Shown here: one piece after another, positions 1-6,815 of the stretch
How positions within the stretch are numbered: position 1 is the first letter of the stretch
How the letters are laid out: the number at the start of each line of letters is the position of its first letter
Assembly (NCBI GenBank): GCA_947377425.1
Contig: CANCFZ010000069.1
Span: 1 to 10,530 of the forward strand
DNA from: Flavobacteriaceae bacterium
Lineage (GTDB): Bacteria > Bacteroidota > Bacteroidia > Flavobacteriales > Flavobacteriaceae
DNA length: 10,530 nucleotides
Direction of reading: 5' to 3'
Translations under genes and position numbers: made by a program
The notes under the pieces: generated by a model
Databases searched by the model: none
What the model saw: the letters and a program-made list of their open reading frames with translations, nothing else
What the model was told of the DNA's origin: nothing

Positions 1-107
1 TAAAAGATAAAATCGTTTCTTTACCTGAGGATTATTATTTTAGTTCCGCCAGAAATTATGCAGGTTTAGAGAATGATTTAGAAGTTATTTTGTTAGATTT
101 GTTTTGA
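1..107 (+). CDS. C-terminal tail of an unrecognised protein (5' end outside window)
   Basis: An open frame runs from position 3 to a TGA at 105-107 and encodes 34 residues. It begins KDKIVSLPEDYYF and ends LEVILLDLF. The mix of charged, aromatic and aliphatic residues looks like a real folded C-terminus rather than random frame. No family is recognised from so short a piece. The tail ends 13 bases before a REP-like palindrome, and two orphan lipoprotein genes follow on the same strand. That layout is often seen downstream of variable surface or polymorphic-toxin genes in Bacteroidota, but nothing here proves that identity. Confidence 0.5.
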   Translation, partial: KDKIVSLPEDYYFSSARNYAGLENDLEVILLDLF

Positions 108-119
108 TATTGATTGTGG

Positions 120-140
120 GCACGGATTGCAAATCCGCGC
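120..140. repeat. REP-like palindrome
   Basis: GCACGGATT (120-128) and AATCCGCGC (132-140) form a 9-pair stem with one mismatch and a GCA loop. The block is visibly richer in G and C than its flanks. From memory, palindromes of this type (read in one frame as GTDCKSA) recur in intergenic DNA of Bacteroidota. I see only one copy here, so its repeat nature rests on that recollection. It has no T-tract, so it does not look like a terminator. Confidence 0.55.
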
Positions 141-142
141 TA

Positions 143-304
143 TCGGGGACTACAGGAGTTAAAGATAGTACAGTTAGAAGTAATCTTATGAATTCAGACC
201 AAAACACAAATGTCAATAATCGTTCAACTTCGGGTACTGCAGTTACTACTGGTCAACTTCAAAGTATTGACAAATTGATTCAAACACAAACAAAATCAAA
301 TTAA
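143..304 (+). pseudogene. Possible gene remnant or short polar protein upstream of the lipoprotein
   Basis: An open frame ends with TAA at 302-304. It can be extended upstream to a TTG at 104, but that start would lie in the tail of the previous gene and would translate the palindrome at 120-140, so it is unlikely. The only internal ATG is at 188, giving MNSDQNTNVNNRSTSG and on to LIQTQTKSN, 38 residues. The product is rich in Asn, Ser, Thr and Gln, with no signal peptide or membrane segment. The stop overlaps the next start as TAATG, an arrangement that permits translational coupling. It may be the surviving 3' end of a gene cut by the palindrome, a real short gene, or chance. The family is unknown. 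Confidence 0.3.
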
Positions 305-768
305 TGAAAAGTATATTCAATTATTTAGTAATAGCGATTACAATTCTATTATTTAGTTGTAAGCCATCTGAAAAAGTTATAAAAAATATTTCTTGTTCAG
401 GTAATGTTACATTGCAATATGACAAAATAAAGGAGGGCGATAAAGGTAAGCCGATTGCTAAAAAAGATTTAAAAGCCTTTACGGTCTATTTTTTAGGCAC
501 TTTTAAGGACAGTATTCAAGGTTATGTCAATAATAAATTACATTATGAAAAATATCTAAATTTGGATGGTAATTCAGATAGTTTGAATGAATATTTTGGG
601 TATAATTACTCAAAAGATACAAACATGCCTATATTAAAAATAATTTCAAAAACTAAAAATTCTTGTTTTGATTTAGTTATAGATAAAAATTATAAAATAG
701 TATATGTTTATCTTTCTGATAATGGTAATTGGATAGTACGATTCTCAAATGTTTATTATTTACAATAG
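304..768 (+). CDS. Orphan lipoprotein, 154 aa, family unknown
   Basis: The protein begins MKSIFNYLVIAITILLFSC, a short basic start, a hydrophobic core and a lipobox ending at Cys19, so it should be exported and lipid-anchored. The residues after Cys (KPSEK) are compatible with a Bacteroidota lipoprotein. The mature part is about 135 residues, polar, and ends in a Tyr/Val/Phe-rich stretch (IVRFSNVYYLQ) likely to be beta-structured. I recognise no domain or catalytic motif. The start ATG overlaps the previous stop (TAATG). A UUCG-loop terminator follows 32 bases after the stop. Codon use is extremely AT-rich compared with the metabolic genes to the right, which fits an accessory gene. An immunity-type or surface-defence role is possible but is only an inference from context. 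Confidence 0.75.
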   Translation: MKSIFNYLVIAITILLFSCKPSEKVIKNISCSGNVTLQYDKIKEGDKGKPIAKKDLKAFTVYFLGTFKDSIQGYVNNKLHYEKYLNLDGNSDSLNEYFGYNYSKDTNMPILKIISKTKNSCFDLVIDKNYKIVYVYLSDNGNWIVRFSNVYYLQ

Positions 769-800
769 TAAGTAATGGACAATTTTATCACTAAAAAGCT

Positions 801-830
801 AAAACAACCTTCGGGTTGTTTTTTGTTTTA
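801..830 (+). terminator. Rho-independent terminator with UUCG tetraloop
   Basis: AAAACAACC (801-809), loop TTCG (810-813) and GGTTGTTTT (814-822) form a perfect 9-bp stem closed by C(UUCG)G, followed by TTGTTTTA. It lies 32 bases after the stop of the lipoprotein gene and should end its transcript. Confidence 0.9.
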
Positions 831-920
831 TGATGTACCTAAACGGCTAGTTATTCGGTCAGACGTTCCTGTATTTGTTCTGAGGTCTCAAACGTGATTC
901 GGAAAGCAATTGAGAACACA

Positions 921-1087
921 CACCCAGCTCCGCAAAGTGTTCCTATGAAAAGCTCCGCAAATGTCTCCTGACTTTGCGGAATTTTTATATATTTGATAAA
1001 GTTTAAATTTATGACGAATAACAAAGCGCAAAAGGAGACATTTGCGCAGCGCAGTGCTAAAAATGAACACTTTGCGGAGCTGGGGTG
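921..1087. repeat. Interrupted inverted repeat, about 165 bp, with internal sub-repeats
   Basis: The outer arms CCCAGCTCCGCAAAGTGTTC (923-942) and 1065-1084 are perfect 20-bp reverse complements. They extend by CA/TG across one extra G on the right. The inner arms CGCAAATGTCTCCT (956-969) and AGGAGACATTTGCG (1033-1046) pair over 14 bp, and CTTTGCG (972-978) pairs in part with 1027-1032. The centre is an AT-rich loop. The left arm also has a direct repeat, AGCTCCGCAAA at 926-936 and 951-961, so the hexamer CGCAAA/TTTGCG occurs six times, three in each orientation. The block is clearly richer in GC than its flanks. It holds no transposase and has no T-tract, so it is best described as a MITE-like or REP-cluster element. 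Confidence 0.85.
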
Positions 1088-1119
1088 ATGCATTAAAAAA
1101 CCGTGTTAATCCTTAAATT

Positions 1120-1584
1120 ATGAAAAAAATATTAATTTTAACAACATTTATTTTACTAAGTTGTAGTAATCAGAGAATGATAGTTTATAAGAATAATTAT
1201 GATAAGGGCATTCCTTATATTCTTAATGGAAATGTTCAAAAATTACTCGTTGAAAAAATAAATAAAGTAAAAGATTCTGCTTATTTCTTACTAGATAAAT
1301 TAGATTCTAACAATTATGAAATTAGTCTAAGAGAATACAGGGAGCCTGTTTCGGCAATCAAATGGATTGAAAATACGAATAGGTTTGTATTCTTAAATGG
1401 TAGGTTCTACCCTTTAATATTTGAATCTGACCAAGTTTTTTCAGTCCAGATGACGACTAAAGAGTTTAAAAATAGTGTTTCATCAGATGGAAGTTATACT
1501 CTTAATAAAATCCGCATAATAGATGAACATCCATATAGAGTCAAATTCAACGTCAAGGGTGAAATTTTATATGAAGGGTATTAA
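1120..1584 (+). CDS. Orphan lipoprotein, 154 aa, family unknown
   Basis: MKKILILTTFILLSC is a compact lipoprotein signal with the acylated Cys at residue 15, followed by SNQRM. The mature part is about 140 residues. It holds a charged helical stretch (VEKINKVKDSAYFLLDKL) and then several beta-like segments such as RFVFLNGRFYPLIF and YRVKFNVKGEILYEGY. The ending, VKFNVKGEILYEGY, looks like a terminal beta-hairpin. No family is recognised, and I see no residue similarity to the other 154-aa lipoprotein at 304-768. It sits 31 bases after the right arm of the inverted repeat, so its leader contains or abuts that element. A hairpin terminator lies about 145 bases downstream. Very AT-rich codon use suggests accessory DNA. 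Confidence 0.75.
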   Translation: MKKILILTTFILLSCSNQRMIVYKNNYDKGIPYILNGNVQKLLVEKINKVKDSAYFLLDKLDSNNYEISLREYREPVSAIKWIENTNRFVFLNGRFYPLIFESDQVFSVQMTTKEFKNSVSSDGSYTLNKIRIIDEHPYRVKFNVKGEILYEGY

Positions 1585-1729
1585 GTTAATGTACCAGGGT
1601 AACTGATACACTAATTTAATAAACGACAATGTGGTCAAAAATAGTTGGTAATGTTTCATAATTAGTGTTGCACTAATTAAATAAACTTAACTATCTAAAA
1701 ATTAAAAAATAGTATAAAATTAAGGTACT
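1585..1729. other. Convergent gap with a hairpin and small repeats, no gene seen
   Basis: No credible coding frame is visible. A perfect 9-bp stem, TAATTAGTG (1659-1667) and CACTAATTA (1671-1679), with a TTG loop, lies in the middle. The right part of that stem belongs to a 16-base direct repeat with one mismatch, CACTAATTTAATAAAC (1609-1624) and CACTAATTAAATAAAC (1671-1686). The stem has no T-tract, so it is not a normal terminator. The rest is plain AT-rich sequence. A small RNA ending at the hairpin 1730-1755 cannot be excluded. Confidence 0.5.
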
Positions 1730-1762
1730 AAAGACGAGCAGTATTGCTCGTCTTTCTTATTT
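1730..1762 (+). terminator. Rho-independent terminator, plus strand
   Basis: AAAGACGAGCA (1730-1740) and TGCTCGTCTTT (1745-1755) form a perfect 11-bp stem with a GTAT loop, followed by CTTATTTT. It is the first strong terminator downstream of the lipoprotein gene ending at 1584, which implies an unusually long 3' untranslated region, or else a separate short transcript. Confidence 0.85.
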
Positions 1763-1840
1763 TAAAAAGTCTTAAATCAAATCATATATTACGTTTATTA
1801 ATAATCAGATGTTTCATTATAGTTATTTACTCATACAATT

Positions 1841-1876
1841 AAACAAAAAAAAGCTGCCTAAATCTAGGCAGCTTTT
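1841..1876 (-). terminator. Rho-independent terminator of the receptor operon
   Basis: AAAAGCTGCCTA (1849-1860) and TAGGCAGCTTTT (1865-1876) form a perfect 12-bp stem with an AATC loop. On the minus strand it is followed by a long T-run (complement of the A-run 1845-1852). It lies 21 bases past the stop of the last operon gene and so closes the minus-strand operon. Confidence 0.92.
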
Positions 1877-1897
1877 CTATTTATTATAAAAGAGAAA

Positions 1898-3199
1898 CTA
1901 GTTCCCTATAACTTTAACGTTGTCAAGCTCCCATGTAGAAGCAGCAGATGTAGTTGATGTGTATTTAAACGCAACATATACGGCACTATTTCCAGCAAAA
2001 GCAGAGATGTTAACTGGTCCTGAATTTGCCCATGCGAAAGCCCCAGAAGAAAGCGTTGGAGACAAAGTAGTCCAAGTAGCTAAATTAGGATTACCTGTTC
2101 CTGTATAATTACTAGAAACTAATACTTGTAATGGAGCTCCAGTATAATTATATGAACTGTCAAATGTTAATGTAGCTGATGTGTATGAAGATAAATTCAC
2201 AATAGGTGAAATTAACCAATCTTCATTAAGTTTGTTACCACTAGAATAACCTGACATTACCGCACACGGTGCTGGGTTTCCAAAAGTAGCTTGAGCCCAA
2301 ACTTGAGCACCTGTAACACTAAATGCATTCCAAGCTGTAATTCCGTTGCTAAAATCTTCATTTAAAGCAGGAACTAAACGTGCTCCTGTTAATTTGAAAT
2401 CACTTTCAGCACGAACCATATATTGATAATCTGAATTGTATTTGGTCATAACTCCACGAATAGAACCTTTACCAGAAGGTACTTTATTTACAGAGAAAGG
2501 AGCATATTGACTAATTCTACAAATACTTAAAGTTCCAACATTTGGGTCTTCAATAGTTTGATTTGTAGCATATCCGCCTGAATCAATATCAAAATAAGTT
2601 CTTCCTAATGAACTATTAGCAAATTGAACACCGTCAACTTCAAGCAATGTGTTTTGATTTACATCCAATCTTGCATTAGCAAGCGTCATGTGTCTTACCA
2701 AATCTTCTTCGTTTAAAACCGTAGCAGAAGGAAAAAGAAATTTTTGATAATCAAGTGGTTCCAAACTAGTCAAAGCGCTATCGCCACCAATTTTCATAGA
2801 ACCAAAAAGATTTCCAAAAAACAATCCTTTTAATTTGATATATACTTTTCTTCCTGGATAAAATCCATCTCCAAAAGTCATAGATTTATTAACTCCTACA
2901 CTGAACCCTATTGGAGTACCAGTAGCCGTAGGTACACTTTGGAATGAGATTGATTTGTAAAAATTACCACCAGCATCATTAGAAGTTACATAAGCTTCAA
3001 TAACGTCATCTGATGTATATTCTGTTGGTGTTCCTGTAGCTAAAGCTTTAAGTGCAGCAACCGTTAGAGTTGGAGTCAATTCATACGTTTGTATTTCAGG
3101 TGACCCAGTTTTATAGGTTCTGTCGCTATCCGTACAACTTGCAAAAATTGTAATAAAAGCTAGTAACAAACCACTTTTAAAAATAGTATTTACTTTCAT
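1898..3199 (-). CDS. DUF5689 / choice-of-anchor J surface lipoprotein
   Basis: The 433-residue protein starts MKVNTIFKSGLLLAFITIFASC, a lipoprotein signal with Cys22. I chose the ATG at 3199 because a start at 3229 would add a charged extension before the signal and overlap the upstream gene. Residues about 40-270 match DUF5689 in layout: two OB-like beta-barrel segments, each with the pattern seen in EAYVTSNDAGGNFYKSISF and FYPGRKVYIKLKGLFFG, then GSIRGVMTKYNSDYQYMVRA. Residues about 278-433 are a choice-of-anchor J (cleaved-adhesin) beta-sandwich: NEDFSNG, DWLISP, SSNYTG, VAFKYTS and ELDNVKV. It is last in the operon, 19 bases after the preceding stop. There is no T9SS C-terminal domain, so anchoring is by lipid. 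By family context it should act at the outer membrane with the TonB receptor; ligand binding is inferred, and OB folds often bind nucleic acid. Confidence 0.88.
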   Translation of the reverse strand: MKVNTIFKSGLLLAFITIFASCTDSDRTYKTGSPEIQTYELTPTLTVAALKALATGTPTEYTSDDVIEAYVTSNDAGGNFYKSISFQSVPTATGTPIGFSVGVNKSMTFGDGFYPGRKVYIKLKGLFFGNLFGSMKIGGDSALTSLEPLDYQKFLFPSATVLNEEDLVRHMTLANARLDVNQNTLLEVDGVQFANSSLGRTYFDIDSGGYATNQTIEDPNVGTLSICRISQYAPFSVNKVPSGKGSIRGVMTKYNSDYQYMVRAESDFKLTGARLVPALNEDFSNGITAWNAFSVTGAQVWAQATFGNPAPCAVMSGYSSGNKLNEDWLISPIVNLSSYTSATLTFDSSYNYTGAPLQVLVSSNYTGTGNPNLATWTTLSPTLSSGAFAWANSGPVNISAFAGNSAVYVAFKYTSTTSAASTWELDNVKVIGN

Positions 3200-3218
3200 T
3201 TTTAATTTATTTTTAAGA

Positions 3219-3833
3219 TTAATAAACAATTCTTACGTTGTCAACTTGATAGGTACCGCTTAGAGATGGAACTCCAATATATTTGAATGCAAAACGTATT
3301 GTTCCAGTATATTTAGATAAATCAATAGCTCCAGAATTTACATAAACATAAGCTTTAGTCTGTGGATCTGGTAATGTAGTGATGTATTTTGTTTTAGTCC
3401 AATTAGCAGTTGAAAAATTGGAGCCTGTATAATTTGTTGCAATATACAATTCAATAACATTAGTTGTTGTGTTTACATATTTACTATGACACGTTTGAAA
3501 AGATAATTGTTCTCCATCAACTGTATCCATATCTATAGCGGGAGAAATCAACCAACTGTTCAATTGAGCAGGAGCAGAACTTAATGTACTGTATCCATTT
3601 AATTGAGCATAACCATCACCACCATAAGCACCAGAAGACCAAAGAGTAGTTCCTGTTTGTGCATAAGCAGTCCATCCTGTTGGAAGAGCTGGTGAAGTTA
3701 ATCCACCATCAAAATTCTCAGCAAAATATACATTTTTTAATGTTGGATAAGCAACATCGCTGTCTTTTGTGCAACTCGAAAATATCGAACCCACAATAAC
3801 AAATAAAGCAATAAGTTTAATTCTTGTTATCAT
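3219..3833 (-). CDS. Choice-of-anchor J domain lipoprotein, 204 aa
   Basis: MITRIKLIALFVIVGSIFSSC is a lipoprotein signal ending at Cys21. Residues about 37-204 form a single choice-of-anchor J beta-sandwich. The shared landmarks are AENFDGG, GYST, LNSWLISPAID, a Tyr/Asn-rich ATNYTGSNF, RFAFKYIG and the closing QVDNVRIV. The same landmarks in the same order occur in the C-terminal half of the next gene product, so the two domains are paralogous. There is no catalytic motif and no T9SS tail. The gene lies 11 bases after the receptor stop and 19 before the next start, which makes it the middle gene of a three-gene operon. A role as a surface-exposed ligand-binding or accessory lipoprotein of the receptor is likely; the ligand is unknown. 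Confidence 0.85.
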   Translation of the reverse strand: MITRIKLIALFVIVGSIFSSCTKDSDVAYPTLKNVYFAENFDGGLTSPALPTGWTAYAQTGTTLWSSGAYGGDGYAQLNGYSTLSSAPAQLNSWLISPAIDMDTVDGEQLSFQTCHSKYVNTTTNVIELYIATNYTGSNFSTANWTKTKYITTLPDPQTKAYVYVNSGAIDLSKYTGTIRFAFKYIGVPSLSGTYQVDNVRIVY

Positions 3834-3844
3834 AGCATTTAAAA

Positions 3845-6679
3845 TTAAAAGTTAATATATAAGTTAACAAAATAGGTTCTTCCGTAACCATAAAAATATT
3901 TAGGTCCAAATACTGGTGTAATAGCTGTAGCGCCACTAGGATTAGTATGAGGAGTATAGTCTTGGTCTAATTGAGTATAGTTTGAATTTCTTGCTTGTTC
4001 AAAACCACCTGTTTTGTATTTAGTATCCAATAAATTGTTTACCATTATATTAAGACCAATTGTTTTGTCTTTAATTTTCCAAGATTTTCCACCAGAAAGG
4101 TTTAATAAAGTAAAATCACTAAATCTTTCTTGTTTCAATAATTCAGCACCTCTTGCTTCAGTAGCACCAGTTGTAGGTACACCAGGAGAAAGCGCTGCAT
4201 CATCATAAAAGTGAGATGTTCTAGTTATAGGAGCAACATCAATATAGTTAGCACCAAGATAATTCATATTAGCACTAATGAACCAGAATTTAGGGTCTCT
4301 GTACTCTAACCCTAAAGAAGCCGCTTGTTGAGGCATTCCTGATTGTTTGTAGTTTTTAAGTTTAGCTTCACCATAATTGATTACTGGTTTTGTATTCGTT
4401 GCCGTTGCTAAGTTATCAATATTAAGTGCAACATTTGGATTGTTTGCATAAATATATTCTCCATAAGCAGCAGAACCAGAAACCTTTATTGTAGAGGTTA
4501 TAGGATATTCAAAACCAAACTCTAAACCAATATTTCTTTTATCAATATTTGTTACTGTTTCAGCCACGAAAGCATTGCTTTCATTTGCAGTAGTTGTTGG
4601 GTCGTCAATTCCTGCTCCATCACCAAAGAAGAATGAAGTTTCGGTTTGATTTTGTATTTTAGAATAATACGCAGTTAATCTAGTTTTAAACTTAGGCGCA
4701 TTAATAATATAACTAGCGTCAACGCTTGAAATAGTTTCGTTTGACACACCATCAGTTACATTATTGTTTAAACGAGCGTTATTGAATACATTTCTTAACG
4801 AAGGCGCTTTAGTCATGTAAACTCCATTGAATGTTAAGAATTGTCTTCCAGTGATTTTATAAGTTAATCCACCTTTGAAACCAAAATTATCAAAAGCTAA
4901 TTTATCACTTTTACCAAAAGAATTTGATGGGTAATAACCGTTTTTGTACAATCCATCTCTTTGGTATTCAGAACGAGAAAATGTTTGTGCTAAATAAAAA
5001 TCTACTTTTTTGTAGAAAAATTTGAATTGTGTAAACGCATCAATATTGTTAGACATTAAGTTGTAGTTGTATCCAAATGTATCTCCAACACCAATATTTC
5101 TGTTTGGGTTGTTTAAATCCGATTGTTGTTGATTGATACCAACACCATAAAGTGTTTTGTCTTCAAAATAAGAACCACCTAATAAATCCAACATGTTTTG
5201 GAAGTTATGAGAACGTAAATTTCTAAAAGTAGCACCAGCATTTAAAACAATATTTGGAGCTAATTGAGAACTTAAAACAGTGTTTGCTGTAAACAATTTA
5301 TCATCTGTTCTGTCTTCATATAATGAATACATGCTATTAACATTACCACTTTGTTGGTGCGTATTTGCATAAATTAAATGATCCCAATCCAATTGTCCGT
5401 TAGCAACAAAATTATCTTGATTTTTTTGCGCTTGAACATAATCAGGAGTCCAAACATTATTGTTATAATATGAAATTTCAGAACTAGGAAGTTGTGTATA
5501 ATAACTTGGATCTGGGTTTGTTGCGCCTTGATACGTTAATCTTGTATTTCCGATTTTACCAAATTGATAAGCAATACTAGTCGTAAGATTTGTTTTTGGA
5601 GTAATTTTCCAATAATCAGTCAACATAAAAACTGGTTCTTCAACCGATTTTACTCTTGAATTTCTTCTTCTTCCATCTTGTAATCCCCAGTAAGAATTGT
5701 ATTTTTCACCTTTTAAGTCGGTAACTTCTTGAGTGTTTGGAGAATTTTTACCTCTGGTATTTTGACCATAGATAGATGTAAAGTTTAAACTGTGTTTGTC
5801 GTTAATTTTCTTTTCAACACTTGCAAAAAATGAGTTTGCACTGTAGGTTGTTCCTTCAAAATAACCTTCATTAGCAAAACGTCTTGATGCCGAAATCATA
5901 TAAGCCCAACCATCATTTCTCATTCCAGAAGCAATAGTTCCCATAAGTCTTCCAGAGTAATTAGTGTTTGTACCAGCAACTGATATTCTGTTTCCTCTTC
6001 TATATAATGAAGCTCTTGTATTAATTTGATCAGTTCCTAAAATACCTCCAAATGTATAATCTGATGGTGCTGAACCATTAGTATATTCTTGGTTTCTTGT
6101 AGCATCATTTAATCCACCCCAGTTACTATATTGTGGTCGGTTATCATAAATTTTATTCATAACAACACCATTAATCATTGTAGTTCCGTAAGCATTGTCT
6201 AAACCACGAACCTTGAAACGAGCTTGACCCCAATTGAAGGCAGCAGATTGATTAAAAGCGTCTCGTGAAGCTTGTAATAAACTTGACGTACTTTCTGAAC
6301 CACTATTATCATCACCCAAATCGTTATCGGTTATTGATATTAAGCTAGTTTGCTGCTCTTGAGTAATATCCTCATTCATAACAATTACTCCTAAATCTAA
6401 AATCTTTCCTTTAACTACTTCAACAGAAAGCAATTGGTCTTTGTAACCAACCGTTTTAACAAGTAACAATTGACTTCCTTCGGGAACATTTTTAATGCTA
6501 AATTTTCCTTCAGAATTGGTAACTTCTGTAAGGCCTAAATTTTGTACAGATGCTACAACATTTTGTAATGGTTTTTGTGTTTTTGAATCTACCACTTTAC
6601 CAGAAAAACCAGTTCCTGATTGAGCAAAAACAAAAACAACTTGCATTACAAATAAAATACTAATAACAAGTTTTTTCAT
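3845..6679 (-). CDS. TonB-dependent outer-membrane receptor, 944 aa
   Basis: The signal peptide is MKKLVISILFVMQVVFVFAQ, cleaved near residue 20. Residues about 24-103 are a carboxypeptidase-regulatory-like domain (SGKVVDSKTQKPLQNV, then NSEGKFSIKNVPEGS), typical of Bacteroidota receptors. A plug domain follows, about 125-245, with FKVRGLDNAYGTTMINGVV as its core. The rest is a 22-strand-type beta-barrel rich in alternating Tyr, Asn and Gly, ending NLYINF with the terminal Phe expected for barrel assembly. The length is normal. There is no SusD partner, so it is not a classical SusC/SusD pair; two lipoproteins follow within 11 and 19 bases instead. It imports a substrate using TonB energy. 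The substrate cannot be read from the sequence, but the divergent nuclease and the DUF5689 partner point to nucleic acid or phosphorylated breakdown products. Confidence 0.93.
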   Translation of the reverse strand: MKKLVISILFVMQVVFVFAQSGTGFSGKVVDSKTQKPLQNVVASVQNLGLTEVTNSEGKFSIKNVPEGSQLLLVKTVGYKDQLLSVEVVKGKILDLGVIVMNEDITQEQQTSLISITDNDLGDDNSGSESTSSLLQASRDAFNQSAAFNWGQARFKVRGLDNAYGTTMINGVVMNKIYDNRPQYSNWGGLNDATRNQEYTNGSAPSDYTFGGILGTDQINTRASLYRRGNRISVAGTNTNYSGRLMGTIASGMRNDGWAYMISASRRFANEGYFEGTTYSANSFFASVEKKINDKHSLNFTSIYGQNTRGKNSPNTQEVTDLKGEKYNSYWGLQDGRRRNSRVKSVEEPVFMLTDYWKITPKTNLTTSIAYQFGKIGNTRLTYQGATNPDPSYYTQLPSSEISYYNNNVWTPDYVQAQKNQDNFVANGQLDWDHLIYANTHQQSGNVNSMYSLYEDRTDDKLFTANTVLSSQLAPNIVLNAGATFRNLRSHNFQNMLDLLGGSYFEDKTLYGVGINQQQSDLNNPNRNIGVGDTFGYNYNLMSNNIDAFTQFKFFYKKVDFYLAQTFSRSEYQRDGLYKNGYYPSNSFGKSDKLAFDNFGFKGGLTYKITGRQFLTFNGVYMTKAPSLRNVFNNARLNNNVTDGVSNETISSVDASYIINAPKFKTRLTAYYSKIQNQTETSFFFGDGAGIDDPTTTANESNAFVAETVTNIDKRNIGLEFGFEYPITSTIKVSGSAAYGEYIYANNPNVALNIDNLATATNTKPVINYGEAKLKNYKQSGMPQQAASLGLEYRDPKFWFISANMNYLGANYIDVAPITRTSHFYDDAALSPGVPTTGATEARGAELLKQERFSDFTLLNLSGGKSWKIKDKTIGLNIMVNNLLDTKYKTGGFEQARNSNYTQLDQDYTPHTNPSGATAITPVFGPKYFYGYGRTYFVNLYINF

Positions 6680-6734
6680 AAATAAATAAAGTTAATTTTC
6701 ATTCGTTAAATCTTAATATAAACTTAACAGCCGA

Positions 6735-6742
6735 CAAATGTA
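6735..6742 (-). promoter_or_regulatory. Bacteroidota -7 box for the receptor operon
   Basis: On the minus strand this reads TACATTTG, matching the TAnnTTTG -7 element of Bacteroidota. It lies 55 bases upstream of the receptor start codon. I see no clear -33 TTG at the usual distance, so the call rests on one box and its position. Confidence 0.6.
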
Positions 6743-6762
6743 CATCATTTAATAATATTATT

Positions 6763-6770
6763 TACTTTTG
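6763..6770 (+). promoter_or_regulatory. Bacteroidota -7 box for the secreted nuclease
   Basis: TACTTTTG matches TAnnTTTG and lies 45 bases before the ATG at 6816. It is 20 bases from the oppositely oriented box at 6735-6742, so the two promoters must share their upstream DNA. No good -33 TTG is seen. Confidence 0.6.
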
Positions 6771-6775
6771 GTGCG

Positions 6776-6792
6776 AAGTTTGTACTAAACTT
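6776..6792. promoter_or_regulatory. Operator-like inverted repeat at the predicted transcription start
   Basis: AAGTTT (6776-6781) and AAACTT (6787-6792) are perfect 6-bp arms around a 5-base spacer. The site begins five bases after the plus-strand -7 box, over the expected start point, where a bound repressor would block transcription. A chance match is quite possible in such AT-rich DNA. Confidence 0.3.
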
Positions 6793-6815
6793 GACATTAA
6801 ATTAATATACAATTT

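Noticed and set aside
94..101. TAGATTTG as a promoter for the first lipoprotein
   Set aside because: It matches TAnnTTTG but lies in the coding tail of the upstream gene, has no -33 element and is about 200 bases from the start. A chance match is likely in this AT-rich DNA.
921..1087. CRISPR array or intact insertion sequence
   Set aside because: The repeats are inverted and few, have no regular spacers, and no transposase or Cas gene is present.
851..1093. 80-codon minus-strand open frame across the inverted repeat
   Set aside because: It is made almost wholly of the repeat arms and has no credible start region. A second overlapping frame on the same strand reads the same repeats, so this is structure, not a gene.
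1636..1643. Minus-strand TATTTTTG box that would drive antisense RNA to the lipoprotein at 1120-1584
   Set aside because: It is a single-box match in AT-rich DNA with no second element.
1920..2108. 62-codon plus-strand frame inside the DUF5689 gene
   Set aside because: It is antisense to a well-supported domain and has no promoter or family match.
3200..3229. Upstream start of the DUF5689 lipoprotein
   Set aside because: It would place a charged stretch before the lipoprotein signal and overlap the upstream gene; the ATG at 3199 gives a normal signal.
4014..4208. 64-codon plus-strand frame inside the receptor gene
   Set aside because: It lies antisense to the barrel coding sequence and has no independent support.
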